The notes below the pieces were generated by a model. The model worked only from the letters and a program-made list of their open reading frames with translations. It did not search any database and had not been told where the DNA came from. Made by a program: the position numbers and the translations under genes. Shown here piece after piece: positions 7,730 through 16,753 of a DNA stretch of 64,000 nucleotides (the stretch's first letter is position 1; each line of letters begins with the position of its first letter). This DNA comes from Parablautia muri (lineage in GTDB: Bacteria > Bacillota > Clostridia > Lachnospirales > Lachnospiraceae): assembly GCF_009917485.1 (NCBI RefSeq), contig NZ_QZDT01000007.1, forward strand, positions 106,448 to 170,447, given 5' to 3'.

Positions 7730-9523
7730 ATGAAATGTTATGTAAAAGATTATCCGCGCCCACAGTTTGTGAGAAATAACTGGGAAAACTTAAATGGCAC
7801 ATGGGAGTTTCGGTTTGATGATGCCAATAAAGGGGAAAAAGAAAAATGGTATGAGGGCTTTGATGGAGAGCATAAAATACAGGTGCCCTTTACTTATGAA
7901 ACTAAGCTGAGCGGCATTCAGGACGAGAGCCGCCATGACCATATCTGGTATGGAAAAAAGATACAGGTAGACGGTGACAGGCTAGAAAAAGAAAATTATG
8001 TGATCCATTTTGAGGGAAGTGATTTTTTGACCACCTTGTGGGTAAACGGACAGATGGCTGGCAGCCATAGAGGCGGCTATGCAAGATTTTCCTTCGATAT
8101 CACGGATCTGGTGAAAGATGGAGAAAACCAGCTTGTTGTGAAGGTGGAGGATTCCTTTGACATGCAGCAGCCCAGAGGAAAGCAGCGTTGGCAGATGGAC
8201 AGTTACCAGTGCTGGTATGTACAGACCACCGGGATCTGGAAAAGCGTATGGAGCGAATATGTGCCAAAAGTCAGTCTCAAAAGCGTTAAAATGACACCAG
8301 TTATGAATGAGTCGTGCCTGGAAGTGGAGTACCAGGTGGATGCGCCGGAAAGTATGTGGGATGGATGCCTTGGTGTGGAGGCTACCGTCACCTTTGATGG
8401 GGAATTTATCAATAAGGTTTACACGGCGGTTGTTTCGGAACATACATGTGTGAAAGTGGATGTGGCGAAAAAGAACGGTAGTTATGCATGGATTGTAAAG
8501 ACGTGGAGCCCTGAGGAGGCAAACCTGTATGACATTTCCTTCCGTCTGATAAGGGATATGGAGGTGATGGATGAAATTAAATCCTATTTCGCCATGAGGG
8601 AAATACGTATTGATGGGAATAACATTCTTTTGAATGGAAGTCCTTTGTATCAGAGATTGATTTTGGACCAGGGCTATTGGAAAGATTCTCATCTGACACC
8701 GCCGAGCGAGGAGGCGCTGGTAGAGGATATTGATAAAATTCATGAGCTGGGATATAACGGCCTTAGAAAACACCAGAAAACCGAGGATGAGCGATTCCTG
8801 TACTGGTGTGATGTGAAGGGTATGCTGGTGTGGAGTGAAATGGCGTCCGCTTATGATTTTTCCGATTATGCGGTCTTTGAATTTACCAGAGAATGGATGG
8901 AGATTGTAGACCAAAATTATAATCATCCTTGTATCATCACCTGGACGCCTTTTAATGAATCCTGGGGAATCAGTCAGGTGAAGACCAGGCAGGCACAGCA
9001 GCACTTTACAGAAGCAATCTATTATTTGACAAAAAGTGTTGACCCATATCGTCCGGTTGTCGTAAATGACGGGTGGGAGCATACGATTTCTGACATTATT
9101 ACCTTACATGACTATGAAGAAGCGGGAGAGGTTTTGAAGGACCGGTATGTGAATTTGAAGGAAGAAATTCTTTCATCAGAAATATATCATTGTGGCTTTA
9201 AATCGGCGATGGCAAATGGCTATGAGTATATAGGGCAGCCTGTTATCATCAGCGAGTTTGGCGGAATTGCTTTTGACAATGATACCGGCTGGGGATATGG
9301 CGATAAAGTGAACACAAAGGAAGACTTTATCGGACGCTTTGATAAAATAACAACTGCAATAAAAGAAATTCCCTATGTATGCGGTTACTGTTACACACAG
9401 GTTACAGATGTACAGCAGGAAATAAATGGCTTAATGGATATAGATAGAAATTATAAGGTGGAGCCTGAAACCATCAGAGAAATCAATGAACGGCAAGTAG
9501 GATACTGGAGGAAAATGAATTAA
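7730..9523 (+). CDS. Glycoside hydrolase family 2 enzyme
   Basis: A 597-residue cytoplasmic GH2 enzyme, since no signal peptide is present. It has the sugar-binding jelly roll (about 15-190; LWVNGQMAGSHRGGY), an Ig-like middle domain (about 190-300) and the TIM barrel (about 300-590). The acid/base Glu is residue 410 in FNESWG and the nucleophile is Glu 509 in SEFGG. Substrate could be a beta-galactoside, beta-glucuronide or related sugar; the sequence does not settle this. AAAAGGAG lies 12 bases before the ATG. It is not tightly linked to a transporter, but other glycosidases follow at 11443 and 20700. Confidence 0.92.
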   Translation: MKCYVKDYPRPQFVRNNWENLNGTWEFRFDDANKGEKEKWYEGFDGEHKIQVPFTYETKLSGIQDESRHDHIWYGKKIQVDGDRLEKENYVIHFEGSDFLTTLWVNGQMAGSHRGGYARFSFDITDLVKDGENQLVVKVEDSFDMQQPRGKQRWQMDSYQCWYVQTTGIWKSVWSEYVPKVSLKSVKMTPVMNESCLEVEYQVDAPESMWDGCLGVEATVTFDGEFINKVYTAVVSEHTCVKVDVAKKNGSYAWIVKTWSPEEANLYDISFRLIRDMEVMDEIKSYFAMREIRIDGNNILLNGSPLYQRLILDQGYWKDSHLTPPSEEALVEDIDKIHELGYNGLRKHQKTEDERFLYWCDVKGMLVWSEMASAYDFSDYAVFEFTREWMEIVDQNYNHPCIITWTPFNESWGISQVKTRQAQQHFTEAIYYLTKSVDPYRPVVVNDGWEHTISDIITLHDYEEAGEVLKDRYVNLKEEILSSEIYHCGFKSAMANGYEYIGQPVIISEFGGIAFDNDTGWGYGDKVNTKEDFIGRFDKITTAIKEIPYVCGYCYTQVTDVQQEINGLMDIDRNYKVEPETIREINERQVGYWRKMN

Positions 9524-9602
9524 ATTCGTCCAATATTTACAAATTTTAATTTGGCATAAAAATTTGTCTGTGTCCTCATAATAATCTTGGAGGTGAGGAC
9601 AG

Positions 9603-9827
9603 ATGATGAATGATGGATATGCCAATCTGCCTCTGGGATTTGGTATGGAGCTTGTGGCGGACGATCGTGGAAAGCGTAGGTATGAGAGCTTAAGCGAGGC
9701 AGAGAAGGAAGAAATTATTTTACGGTGTAAAGATGCAAAATCCAATGATGAGGTAGCTAAAATTGTAAATTCCGTTTCATCGCCCGGAGAAATTGAAGGG
9801 CTGCTTGCAGAGCAGAATATAGGCTGA
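9603..9827 (+). CDS. Small conserved-looking soluble protein, unknown function
   Basis: A 74-residue acidic protein starting MMNDGYANLPLGFGM. It has a predicted helical middle (SLSEAEKEEIILRCKDA) and no Cys, signal or membrane segment. I do not recognise a named domain. GGAGGTGAGG lies just upstream, and a strong terminator follows only 11 bases after the stop. Both support a real monocistronic gene. ATG at 9606 is an equally possible start. Confidence 0.7.
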   Translation: MMNDGYANLPLGFGMELVADDRGKRRYESLSEAEKEEIILRCKDAKSNDEVAKIVNSVSSPGEIEGLLAEQNIG

Positions 9828-9838
9828 TTTTTAAAAAT

Positions 9839-9880
9839 ATTACGGTCCGCTGGTAAAAATCAGCGGACCGTAATTTTAAT
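9839..9880 (+). terminator. Intrinsic terminator
   Basis: A perfect 14-bp stem (9839-9852 with 9861-9874) containing ACGGTCCGCTG, an 8-base loop, then TTTTAAT. The A-rich run on the other side would let it work in both directions. Confidence 0.88.
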
Positions 9881-10006
9881 GTGACCCTCGCGCAGTCGCC
9901 AATGTTCGTACAAGCATGCCTCCTTGATCCGTTTCTAGCAGGAATCAAGAACGCAGAGGGTAAAAAGTGTCAGGGGAAATCGTTACCTGTCTTCCGGACT
10001 TGAGAG

Positions 10007-10048
10007 TTTGTAAATCATCAATAAGAATTTGTAATTCGTCAATAAGGA
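10007..10048 (+). repeat. Two tandem 21-bp repeats
   Basis: Units at 10007-10027 and 10028-10048 share TTTGTAA, then TC-TCAATAAG, with 3-4 differences. They lie about 50 bases before the DUF1848 gene and may be a binding site. Confidence 0.55.
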
Positions 10049-10094
10049 TACAGGAACTGTTGTTTCGAAACAAAGGGAAAGGCAGGTGGTTGAA

Positions 10095-11030
10095 ATGGTA
10101 TTAAATACAGGGAGCAGGACAGATATACCTGCATTTTACAGCGATTGGTTTTATAACCGCATCAAGGAGGGGTATGTGCTCTCCCGTAACCCCTATAATC
10201 CAATTCAGATTACCCAATATAGGTTGAATCCGGAAGTGATAGATATGATGGTGTTTTGTACAAAAAATCCGTCTCCTATGCTTGATGGATTGTCAATGCT
10301 GAAGGCCTTTGATATGTTTTGGTTTGTGACGATCACGCCATATGGAAAGGAGATCGAACCCTATGTGCCGCCTAAAGAACTGGTGATCAAGTACTTTCAG
10401 GAGCTTTCGGGGAAAATTGGAAAAGGACGAGTAAGCTGGCGGTATGACCCTGTTTTTATTACGAACCGGTACTCGGTGGGCTATCATATACGGCAGTTTG
10501 AGCATATGGCGGAGGAGCTTTCAGATTATACGGAGCAATGTGTGGTAAGCTTTATTGACTTGTACGAAAAAACAAAGCGGAATTTTCAGGGAGTACGCAG
10601 GGTTACAAAGGAAGAACAGGAAAAGCTGATAGACGCATTTTCTAAAATTGCGAAGAAATGGGGACTGCAAATACACCTTTGCTGTGAAAGCACAGAGCTT
10701 ATCCGGGAAAATGTGGATGCGGATGGGTGTATGTCAAGGGCTGTTTTGGAGAAGGCGCTGGGGGCAAGGCTGAATGTACCTAAGAAAAAAGCGGCGCGAA
10801 ATGAGTGCTCCTGTCTGCTTGGAACGGACATTGGGGCATATAATACCTGTCTTTGCGGCTGTCTGTATTGTTATGCAAACTATGACAGGGAGACGGTTTT
10901 GAAAAACAGAAAATTACATAATCCGTTTTCTCCGTTGCTGGTTGGTGAGGTGTCGGAGAATGACGTAATAAAACAGGCGGAACAAAAATCCTGGAAAAAT
11001 GGACAGTTGGATTTTTTTGATTTGATTTGA
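10095..11030 (+). CDS. DUF1848 family protein with C-terminal Cys cluster
   Basis: About 311 residues matching the DUF1848 family (SWRYDPVFITNRYS, FIDLYEKTKRN). The C-terminal part holds CSCLLGTDIGAYNTC followed by CLCGCLYCYANY. The spaced cysteines, with CxxCYA like radical-SAM or SPL proteins, suggest an iron-sulfur cluster. The function is unknown. ATG at 10095 is chosen because AGGTGG precedes it by 5 bases; GTG at 10086 is the alternative. A long AT-rich gap follows, so it is probably transcribed alone. Confidence 0.85.
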   Translation: MVLNTGSRTDIPAFYSDWFYNRIKEGYVLSRNPYNPIQITQYRLNPEVIDMMVFCTKNPSPMLDGLSMLKAFDMFWFVTITPYGKEIEPYVPPKELVIKYFQELSGKIGKGRVSWRYDPVFITNRYSVGYHIRQFEHMAEELSDYTEQCVVSFIDLYEKTKRNFQGVRRVTKEEQEKLIDAFSKIAKKWGLQIHLCCESTELIRENVDADGCMSRAVLEKALGARLNVPKKKAARNECSCLLGTDIGAYNTCLCGCLYCYANYDRETVLKNRKLHNPFSPLLVGEVSENDVIKQAEQKSWKNGQLDFFDLI

Positions 11031-11238
11031 AAGCTTTTCATCCCTTCTTTATGGAATAATAAAAACTAAAATGAACTAAAATTTAGTTATAACTAATTTT
11101 AAAAAGCTTAATAAACTTAAAATATATAAAAATTTATCAATATGTCTTGGAAATTAAGGAAAAGAAATTTATAGTATAAATTGTATAAAACATAATAAAT
11201 AATTATAATTATGTAATATAGAATAGCAAATAGTATCC

Positions 11239-11294
11239 TTGACATAACTAGAGTATGGTACTATTTTATTACTAAATTAGTAAATAAATTTAGT
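11239..11294 (+). promoter_or_regulatory. Promoter with palindromic operator before DUF5605 gene
   Basis: TTGACA at 11239-11244 and TATTTT at 11262-11267 with a 17-base spacer. Just after it lies a palindrome, ACTAAATT (11271-11278) with AATTTAGT (11287-11294), covering the expected start of transcription. A second ACTAAAATTTAGT palindrome lies near 11077. Such ACTAAA-type palindromes resemble ROK-family (XylR/NagC-like) operators, which is inference. The rest of the 11031-11442 gap is AT-rich with no gene seen. Confidence 0.65.
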
Positions 11295-11442
11295 GAAGGC
11301 ATATGGAGAAATGTCAATAAACCAGCAGGATGAACATGGTCTGCAAATCTTTTGAGAAACGTGAAACGCTTCGGAATGGAGAAAACTTTATTGGTGGAAG
11401 CATCGCAAGCAAAGCTCGCAATATGCGAGGGAGGGGATAAGA

Positions 11443-12984
11443 ATGAAATTATTGAATTGTCCGGAAACGATTGCAAAATGGGGGGTATATGAATTGTCGG
11501 TTGCCGGGCCGGCAGATGGAAATCCCTTTTTGGACCATTGGGTGAGGGCTGATTTTGCAGGTGAGAATGAAAAGGTGACGGTAGATGGGTTTTATGACGG
11601 GGAAGGTATCTATAAAGTGCGTTTTATGCCGTCCTTTGAGGGAGCATATACGGCGGTCATTACTTCCGATTTTGGAGAGGAGCTCCGAGTGGGATTTCAC
11701 GTTACGGCGCCCCAGGAGGGAAACCACGGGCCCATGCGGGTGACGAATAATTATCATTTTGTTTATGAGGATGGGACGCCGTACTTTTCCATTGGAACCA
11801 CCTGCTATGCATGGGTATTTCAAAAAGAAGAACTGCGCAGACAGACGCTGGAACAGCTCAAAGACAGCGCCTTCAACAAAATCCGCTTTTGTCTGATGCC
11901 GAAGCACTATATCCACAATCTGGTTGACCCTGTCACTTTTCCTTATGAGGGAACGCCCATTGACCGTTCCCATATCACAGAAGAAAATTTTATGACAGGC
12001 AATTGGCCCTATGATTACGACAATCACTTTGATTATACGAGACTAAATCCGGAACATTTCAGACTGTTAGACGAGGCCATTGCCTCGCTGGGGGAATTGG
12101 GAATTGAGGCGGATTTGATTGTGATGCATCCCTATGACTGCTGGGGCTTTTCAAAGATGACCAGGCAGCAGGATGACCTTTATTGGAATTATGTGGTCGC
12201 CCGTTTTGCAGCCTACCGCAATGTGTGGTGGTCGCTGGCAAATGAGTGGGATCTTTTAAGGGAAAAGACGGTGGACGACTGGGAACATTATGCGCAGATT
12301 TTAATAGACAAAGACCCTTACAGACATCTGAGGAGCATTCATAATTGTATACAGGTGTATGACCATACAAGGCCCTGGATCACACATTGCAGTATGCAGA
12401 GGACCGACCTTTATAAGACCACAGAATTAGCAGGCGAGTATCGTGTCAGATATGGAAAGCCGATAGTGATGGACGAGGTGGCTTATGAGGGGAATATTGA
12501 ACAGGGATGGGGAAATATCACAGGAGAAGAAATGATCAGGCGTTTCTGGGAAGGTATCTGCAACGGCGGATATGTAGGCCACGGAGAGACTTACATAGAT
12601 CCTGAGGATATTCTCTGGTGGTCTCATGGAGGAAAACTGCACGGCACTTCAAATGAACGTCTAAAATTTTTGGCGGAGTTTGCAAAAACTTTGCCGGAGG
12701 GTGGACTTAAGCCGGTTAAAATGGCCTGGGATGCGTCCTGTGCGGTGCCGGAGGGAGAAATGATGACCGGACAGGAGAGCCCTTCTCTTATATTGATGTA
12801 CCTTGGATTCAACCGCCCTTCCTTTCGGCTATGGACCCTTCCGGAAGGCAGCTATCAGATTGATATTATTGATACGTGGGATATGACAATTACTTGCGCC
12901 GGAGTTTTTAAGGGTTTTTCCCATATTGACCTTCCGGGGAAACAGTATATCGCACTGTGCGCGCATCGCGTGGATGCAGATTGA
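11443..12984 (+). CDS. DUF5060/DUF5605 glycoside-hydrolase-like protein
   Basis: A 513-residue protein without a signal peptide. An N-terminal beta-sandwich (about 1-95, DUF5060-like) precedes a TIM-barrel-like catalytic region. WWSLANEWDLL carries a likely acid/base Glu 268 and IVMDEVAYEG a likely nucleophile Glu 345. A small C-terminal beta domain of DUF5605 type follows. Related barrels act on plant cell-wall side chains, but the substrate is not readable here. GAGGGAGGGG precedes the ATG. A hairpin (ATCGCAAGC ... GCTCGCAAT) just upstream resembles one at 59345. The broken LacI gene directly after it may once have regulated this gene. Confidence 0.8.
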   Translation: MKLLNCPETIAKWGVYELSVAGPADGNPFLDHWVRADFAGENEKVTVDGFYDGEGIYKVRFMPSFEGAYTAVITSDFGEELRVGFHVTAPQEGNHGPMRVTNNYHFVYEDGTPYFSIGTTCYAWVFQKEELRRQTLEQLKDSAFNKIRFCLMPKHYIHNLVDPVTFPYEGTPIDRSHITEENFMTGNWPYDYDNHFDYTRLNPEHFRLLDEAIASLGELGIEADLIVMHPYDCWGFSKMTRQQDDLYWNYVVARFAAYRNVWWSLANEWDLLREKTVDDWEHYAQILIDKDPYRHLRSIHNCIQVYDHTRPWITHCSMQRTDLYKTTELAGEYRVRYGKPIVMDEVAYEGNIEQGWGNITGEEMIRRFWEGICNGGYVGHGETYIDPEDILWWSHGGKLHGTSNERLKFLAEFAKTLPEGGLKPVKMAWDASCAVPEGEMMTGQESPSLILMYLGFNRPSFRLWTLPEGSYQIDIIDTWDMTITCAGVFKGFSHIDLPGKQYIALCAHRVDAD

Positions 12985-13050
12985 ACCTTTATGTAATAAT
13001 TAGTTCGGTCCTTGGATGGACTGTTGCAGGTAGGAGAAAGGTATTGCGAT

Positions 13051-13793
13051 ATGAATAAAAAAGAACTTGCCACGCTTCTTGATGTTTCACCGTCAGCAGT
13101 TTCCATTGCTTTTAATGGAAGAAAGGGAATAAGTGATAAAACCAGGGACAGGATTCTTAAGGCGGCCGAATTTTATGGGGTGGAGTGCAGCCACCAGAAA
13201 CCGTCTGTATCGAACTATATCAGTTTTGTGATTTTTAAGGAACATGGACAAGTTTTTGGGGATACGCCCTTTTTTCCTCTGTGACAGAGGGCGTGAATAC
13301 CGGCATAACCAGGGCGGGTTATAAGATGCAAATGTCCTATATCTATGGGAATCAAAATCTCGAAGAAAAGATAGAGGAATTGTGTGAGTCGGACTGCGCC
13401 GGCATCGTTCTTTTGGCTACGGAGATGTCCGATCGGGATATTGAGCTGTGTAATAATATAAGAAAACCAATTGTAATTTTGGATAGCAGCTATGACGGTT
13501 CCACAAAGGACTGTGTGGCAATCAACAATATGCAGGGAACTTTTCTGGCACCCCGTTATTTGATTGCATGCGGACATACCAGGCTGGGTTATATCCATGC
13601 TAATGTACATATCAATAATTTTACGGAACGCTACGAAGGCTTACGCCGTGCGATAACCCAGGCAGAGACTGGACGCCGAAGCGGTGGAGCTACTGGTTAG
13701 GCGGATGGAAAGCGAGGAGCTGTTACCGCCGGTGTGTATGAGAATCGGAATAGACTTGGTAGTCAGAGACAGCGTAAAGAAAATGTCCTGAAA
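13051..13793 (+). pseudogene. Broken LacI-family sugar regulator
   Basis: The N-terminus is a clear LacI helix-turn-helix (KKELATLLDVSPSAVSIAFN). The frame breaks in the T6 run near 13268-13273, and the ligand-binding domain continues in another frame (VTEGVNTGITRAGYK to YEGLRRAITQA). A second shift occurs near 13665 (LDAEAVELLVRRMES). The end, RIGIDLVVRDSVKK, follows with the roughly 120 residues before it missing. So there are two frameshifts and an internal deletion. Its place directly behind the glycosidase at 11443 suggests it was the local regulator. Confidence 0.85.
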
Positions 13794-14034
13794 TCATGGA
13801 GGTTAGTGTGAGAGGCAACGACAACAAAGCTCTGGTAAAGTTAGAGAATATCAAGTATAATAAGTACGGCTGTACAGAAACTGCGTGAATGCAAATGTGG
13901 GCTTGTACCTTTTTCACAAAAGTCAAATAACAGGCATGAGAAGAAGCATGTCCGGACTTCTGGCGGCAGAGTCCCCAATAAATACCATTAAAACAACACT
14001 GGCACATAAAAGACTGTGTAGAAACGAGGGAAAA

Positions 14035-14907
14035 ATGAGAGTTACAGAAATATTTGAAGCAAAAAAGAAAACAGGAAAGCCGGTTTTATCCTTTGAGATA
14101 TTTCCGCCTAAGAAGGAAGAAGCGCTTAAAAATATAGACGCTACGCTGGAGCGGCTTTGCGATCTGCATCCGGATTTCATCAGCGTTACTTTCGGCGCAG
14201 GCGGAAGTACGGTGGACAACCAGACTGTGGAAATAGCGAAGAAAATTAAAAATACATATGGTGTGGAGCCTATTGTGCATCTGACCTGCCTTCATTATGG
14301 AAAGGAAGAAATCAGTGAGATTTTAAAACAGCTTAAGGAGGCCGGCATTGAAAATGTACTTGCGCTGAGAGGAGATGTTAATCCCAATGTTCCGGTGAAG
14401 CATGATTTTAAATATGCCAATGAACTGGTGGAATTTATAAAGACCCAGGGGGATTTTCATATCAGCGGGGCCTGCTATCCGGAGACGCATTTGGAGGCAA
14501 AAGACGCTATAACAGACATCCATAACTTGAAAAGAAAGGTGGATGCAGGAGTGACCCATCTGGTGTCACAGCTGTTTTTTGATAATGAAGCCTTTTACCG
14601 TTTTTATGAGAAGACCAGGATTGCAGGGATAAGCACGCCTGTTGAAGCAGGGATTATGCCGGTTACAAACAGAGCGAACATTGAAAGGATGGTAAACTTA
14701 TGCGGGGCATCACTGCCGGAGAAATTTGAAAAAATCCTTAGGAAATATGAGTATAACAAGGAGGCTCTTTTGGACGCGGGGATGGCTTATGCGATTAATC
14801 AGATTGTGGATTTGATTGCCAATGATGTGGATGGCATTCACATTTATACAATGAATAATGTCAAAGTGGCCGGAAGAATCTGTGATGGAATCAGGAACCT
14901 TATTTAG
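14035..14907 (+). CDS. metF: 5,10-methylenetetrahydrofolate reductase
   Basis: About 290 residues with the MetF/MTHFR barrel: FEIFPPKKEEAL near the start, FGAGGSTVDNQT, HLTCLHYGKEE, LALRGDV and SQLFFDN. It reduces methylene-THF to methyl-THF, for methionine synthesis or the methyl branch of acetogenesis. ATG at 14035 is chosen because GAGGG lies 5 bases upstream and homology starts there. The stop is followed within 12 bases by an SDR gene, so the two are probably cotranscribed. I see no SAM or cobalamin riboswitch upstream. Confidence 0.93.
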   Translation: MRVTEIFEAKKKTGKPVLSFEIFPPKKEEALKNIDATLERLCDLHPDFISVTFGAGGSTVDNQTVEIAKKIKNTYGVEPIVHLTCLHYGKEEISEILKQLKEAGIENVLALRGDVNPNVPVKHDFKYANELVEFIKTQGDFHISGACYPETHLEAKDAITDIHNLKRKVDAGVTHLVSQLFFDNEAFYRFYEKTRIAGISTPVEAGIMPVTNRANIERMVNLCGASLPEKFEKILRKYEYNKEALLDAGMAYAINQIVDLIANDVDGIHIYTMNNVKVAGRICDGIRNLI

Positions 14908-14918
14908 GGATGGCGCAT

Positions 14919-15638
14919 ATGAAAAAGAAAGCACTGATTACGGGAGCCTCCCGGGGCATCGGGGCGGCCGTGGCAAGAGCGCTTGCAAAAGAAGGCTATG
15001 ATTTATTATTGGTATGCAAATCATCCGGCCGGGATATTATGAGGCTGGGGATGGAATTGGAGGAAACCTATCAGATTCATTGTGAAACTGCACTTTGTGA
15101 CGTATCAGATCCGGTGCAGGTGGAGACAATGATGATGCAGGTAGGAGAAATTCACGTGCTTGTAAACAATGCGGGGATATCTTTTGTAGGACTTTTGACA
15201 GATATGTCCATACAGCAGTGGCATCAGGTGATGGACACCAATTTAAATGCCATGTTTTATACCTGCCGGCTTGTTGTGCCTCAGATGGTACGGCGCAAAG
15301 AGGGAAAAATTATCAATGTTTCTTCTGTTTGGGGAAATGTAGGCGCGTCCATGGAGGTGGCCTACAGCGCATCTAAGGGAGGGGTAAACAGCTTTACCCG
15401 TGCCCTTGCCAAGGAGCTTGCGCCCAGTAACGTTCAGGTAAACGGTGTTGCATTTGGAGTGATTGACACAAGCATGAATGAATGCTTTTCCAAAGAGGAG
15501 ATAGAAGCGCTCAGGGAAGATATCCCGGCGGACAGACTTGGAAGTACCAAAGAGGCCGGGGAAATAATACGGCTGCTTGTGAATGCCCCGTCCTATTTGA
15601 CAGGGCAGATCATCACCATGGATGGAGGGTACATCTAG
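14919..15638 (+). CDS. Short-chain dehydrogenase/reductase (FabG-like)
   Basis: About 240 residues with the classical SDR features: TGASRGIG cofactor loop, CDVSD, NNAG, catalytic Ser in NVSSVWGN, YSASKGG (Tyr and Lys), and TMDGGYI at the end. This is the layout of 3-oxoacyl-ACP reductases, but the gene lies outside a fatty-acid operon, so the substrate is open. ATG at 14919 has AGGGATGG at a good distance; ATG at 14910 almost touches the metF stop. It is likely coexpressed with metF and the flavoprotein at 15709. Confidence 0.88.
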   Translation: MKKKALITGASRGIGAAVARALAKEGYDLLLVCKSSGRDIMRLGMELEETYQIHCETALCDVSDPVQVETMMMQVGEIHVLVNNAGISFVGLLTDMSIQQWHQVMDTNLNAMFYTCRLVVPQMVRRKEGKIINVSSVWGNVGASMEVAYSASKGGVNSFTRALAKELAPSNVQVNGVAFGVIDTSMNECFSKEEIEALREDIPADRLGSTKEAGEIIRLLVNAPSYLTGQIITMDGGYI

Positions 15639-15708
15639 CAGCCGATATAGCGTATCGGAAATCCCTGTAAAAATATCAGTCGGAGGGTGTTTGAAAGGCG
15701 GGAAAATT

Positions 15709-16683
15709 ATGTATGATGTTGTAATAATTGGTTCCGGTCCTGCGGGATTATCCGCATCTATATATGCAAAAAGAGCCGGACTTAAAGCAGTGACGTTAGA
15801 ACAGAACCCTATGAGCGGAGGTCAGGTTTTAAACACTTATGAAGTGGACAATTATCCGGGACTGCCGGGTATCAACGGATTTGAACTTGGCATGAAGTTT
15901 CGGGAGCATGCGGATAAACTGGAATGTGAATTTAAGGAGGCGGCAGTTCTTGGCGTTAAACGGCTGACAGAAGCTTATGGGGCTAAGGGCAGCGAAATAC
16001 AGGCGGCCTCCCTGAAAGAAAGAGCACAGGAAGAAAATACTGGTTTTGTGGTGCTCACAAGCCAGGGGGAAATCAAAACAAAGGCAGTGATAGCAGCTAT
16101 GGGAGCCACACATGCAAAGCTGCATATACCGGGTGAGGAGAAACTTGCAGGCAAAGGCGTATCCTATTGCGCTACCTGTGACGGCGCCTTTTTCAGAGGA
16201 AAGGTGACGGCAGTAATAGGCGGCGGTGATGTTGCGGTGGAGGATGCAATTTTTTTGGCAAGAGGCTGTGAAAAGGTGTACCTGATTCACAGACGCAATG
16301 AGCTGCGTGCGGCGGCGATTCTGCAAAAAGAGATGATGGCGCTGCCCAATGTGGAAATTCTCTGGGATACGGTTGCAAAGGAGATTGCCGGGGAAGAAGG
16401 GGTACAAAGCCTTCTGGTCAAAAATGTAAAGACCGGCAGGGAGCAGGAGCTTGCAGTGGACGGTGTTTTTGTGGCTGTGGGCATTATCCCTTCCAGTAAC
16501 GCGCTGGGCAATATGGCCGTGTGTGATGAAAAAGGCTATCTGATAGCCGGAGAGGACTGTATCACAAGCGTGCCGGGGCTTTTTGCGGCAGGCGATGTGC
16601 GCAGGAAAAAATTGCGGCAGATTATAACGGCAGCAGCGGACGGAGCGAATGCGGTTACTTCGGTATTAGAATATCTGGCATAG
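15709..16683 (+). CDS. trxB: Thioredoxin reductase-like flavoprotein
   Basis: About 324 residues with an FAD motif at the very start (GSGPAGLSASIYAKRAG), the redox-active CATCDG near residue 150, the NADPH motif IGGGDVAVEDA, and GLFAAGDVR near the end. This is the low-molecular-weight thioredoxin reductase fold, which reduces thioredoxin or a related redox partner with NADPH. An inserted acidic stretch (residues about 95-115, ERAQEENTG) makes it slightly longer than usual. The ATG at 15709 follows GAAAGGCGGG. No thioredoxin gene is adjacent. Confidence 0.88.
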   Translation: MYDVVIIGSGPAGLSASIYAKRAGLKAVTLEQNPMSGGQVLNTYEVDNYPGLPGINGFELGMKFREHADKLECEFKEAAVLGVKRLTEAYGAKGSEIQAASLKERAQEENTGFVVLTSQGEIKTKAVIAAMGATHAKLHIPGEEKLAGKGVSYCATCDGAFFRGKVTAVIGGGDVAVEDAIFLARGCEKVYLIHRRNELRAAAILQKEMMALPNVEILWDTVAKEIAGEEGVQSLLVKNVKTGREQELAVDGVFVAVGIIPSSNALGNMAVCDEKGYLIAGEDCITSVPGLFAAGDVRRKKLRQIITAAADGANAVTSVLEYLA

Positions 16684-16689
16684 ATTTGT

Positions 16690-16720
16690 GCGGACAGCTG
16701 CCACTTTACGGCAGCTGCCC
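16690..16720 (+). terminator. Hairpin between trxB-like gene and ktrB
   Basis: CAGCTGCC and GGCAGCTG form a perfect 8-bp stem around ACTTTAC. No T tract follows; it may only attenuate read-through into ktrB. Confidence 0.45.
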
Positions 16721-16753
16721 GGACGAATATACATACAATTATGGGGGATTAGG

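Noticed and set aside
7982..9082. A 366-codon open frame on the minus strand inside the GH2 gene
   Set aside because: It lies fully antisense to a gene with clear GH2 catalytic motifs, has no ribosome binding site and has a composition typical of a shadow frame.
11350..11375. Possible catabolite-repression (cre) site GAAACGTGAAACGCTTC
   Set aside because: The spacing and conserved CG centre do not fit the cre consensus closely enough.
11449..12027. A 192-codon minus-strand frame inside the DUF5605 gene
   Set aside because: Antisense to a well-supported gene, with no recognisable domain and no start signal.
13794..14034. Possible SAM or cobalamin riboswitch before metF
   Set aside because: None of the conserved S-box or B12-box strings could be found in this gap.
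15829..16407. A 192-codon minus-strand frame inside the TrxB-like gene
   Set aside because: Antisense to a gene with FAD, CxxC and NADPH motifs; rich in Cys and His as usual for shadow frames.
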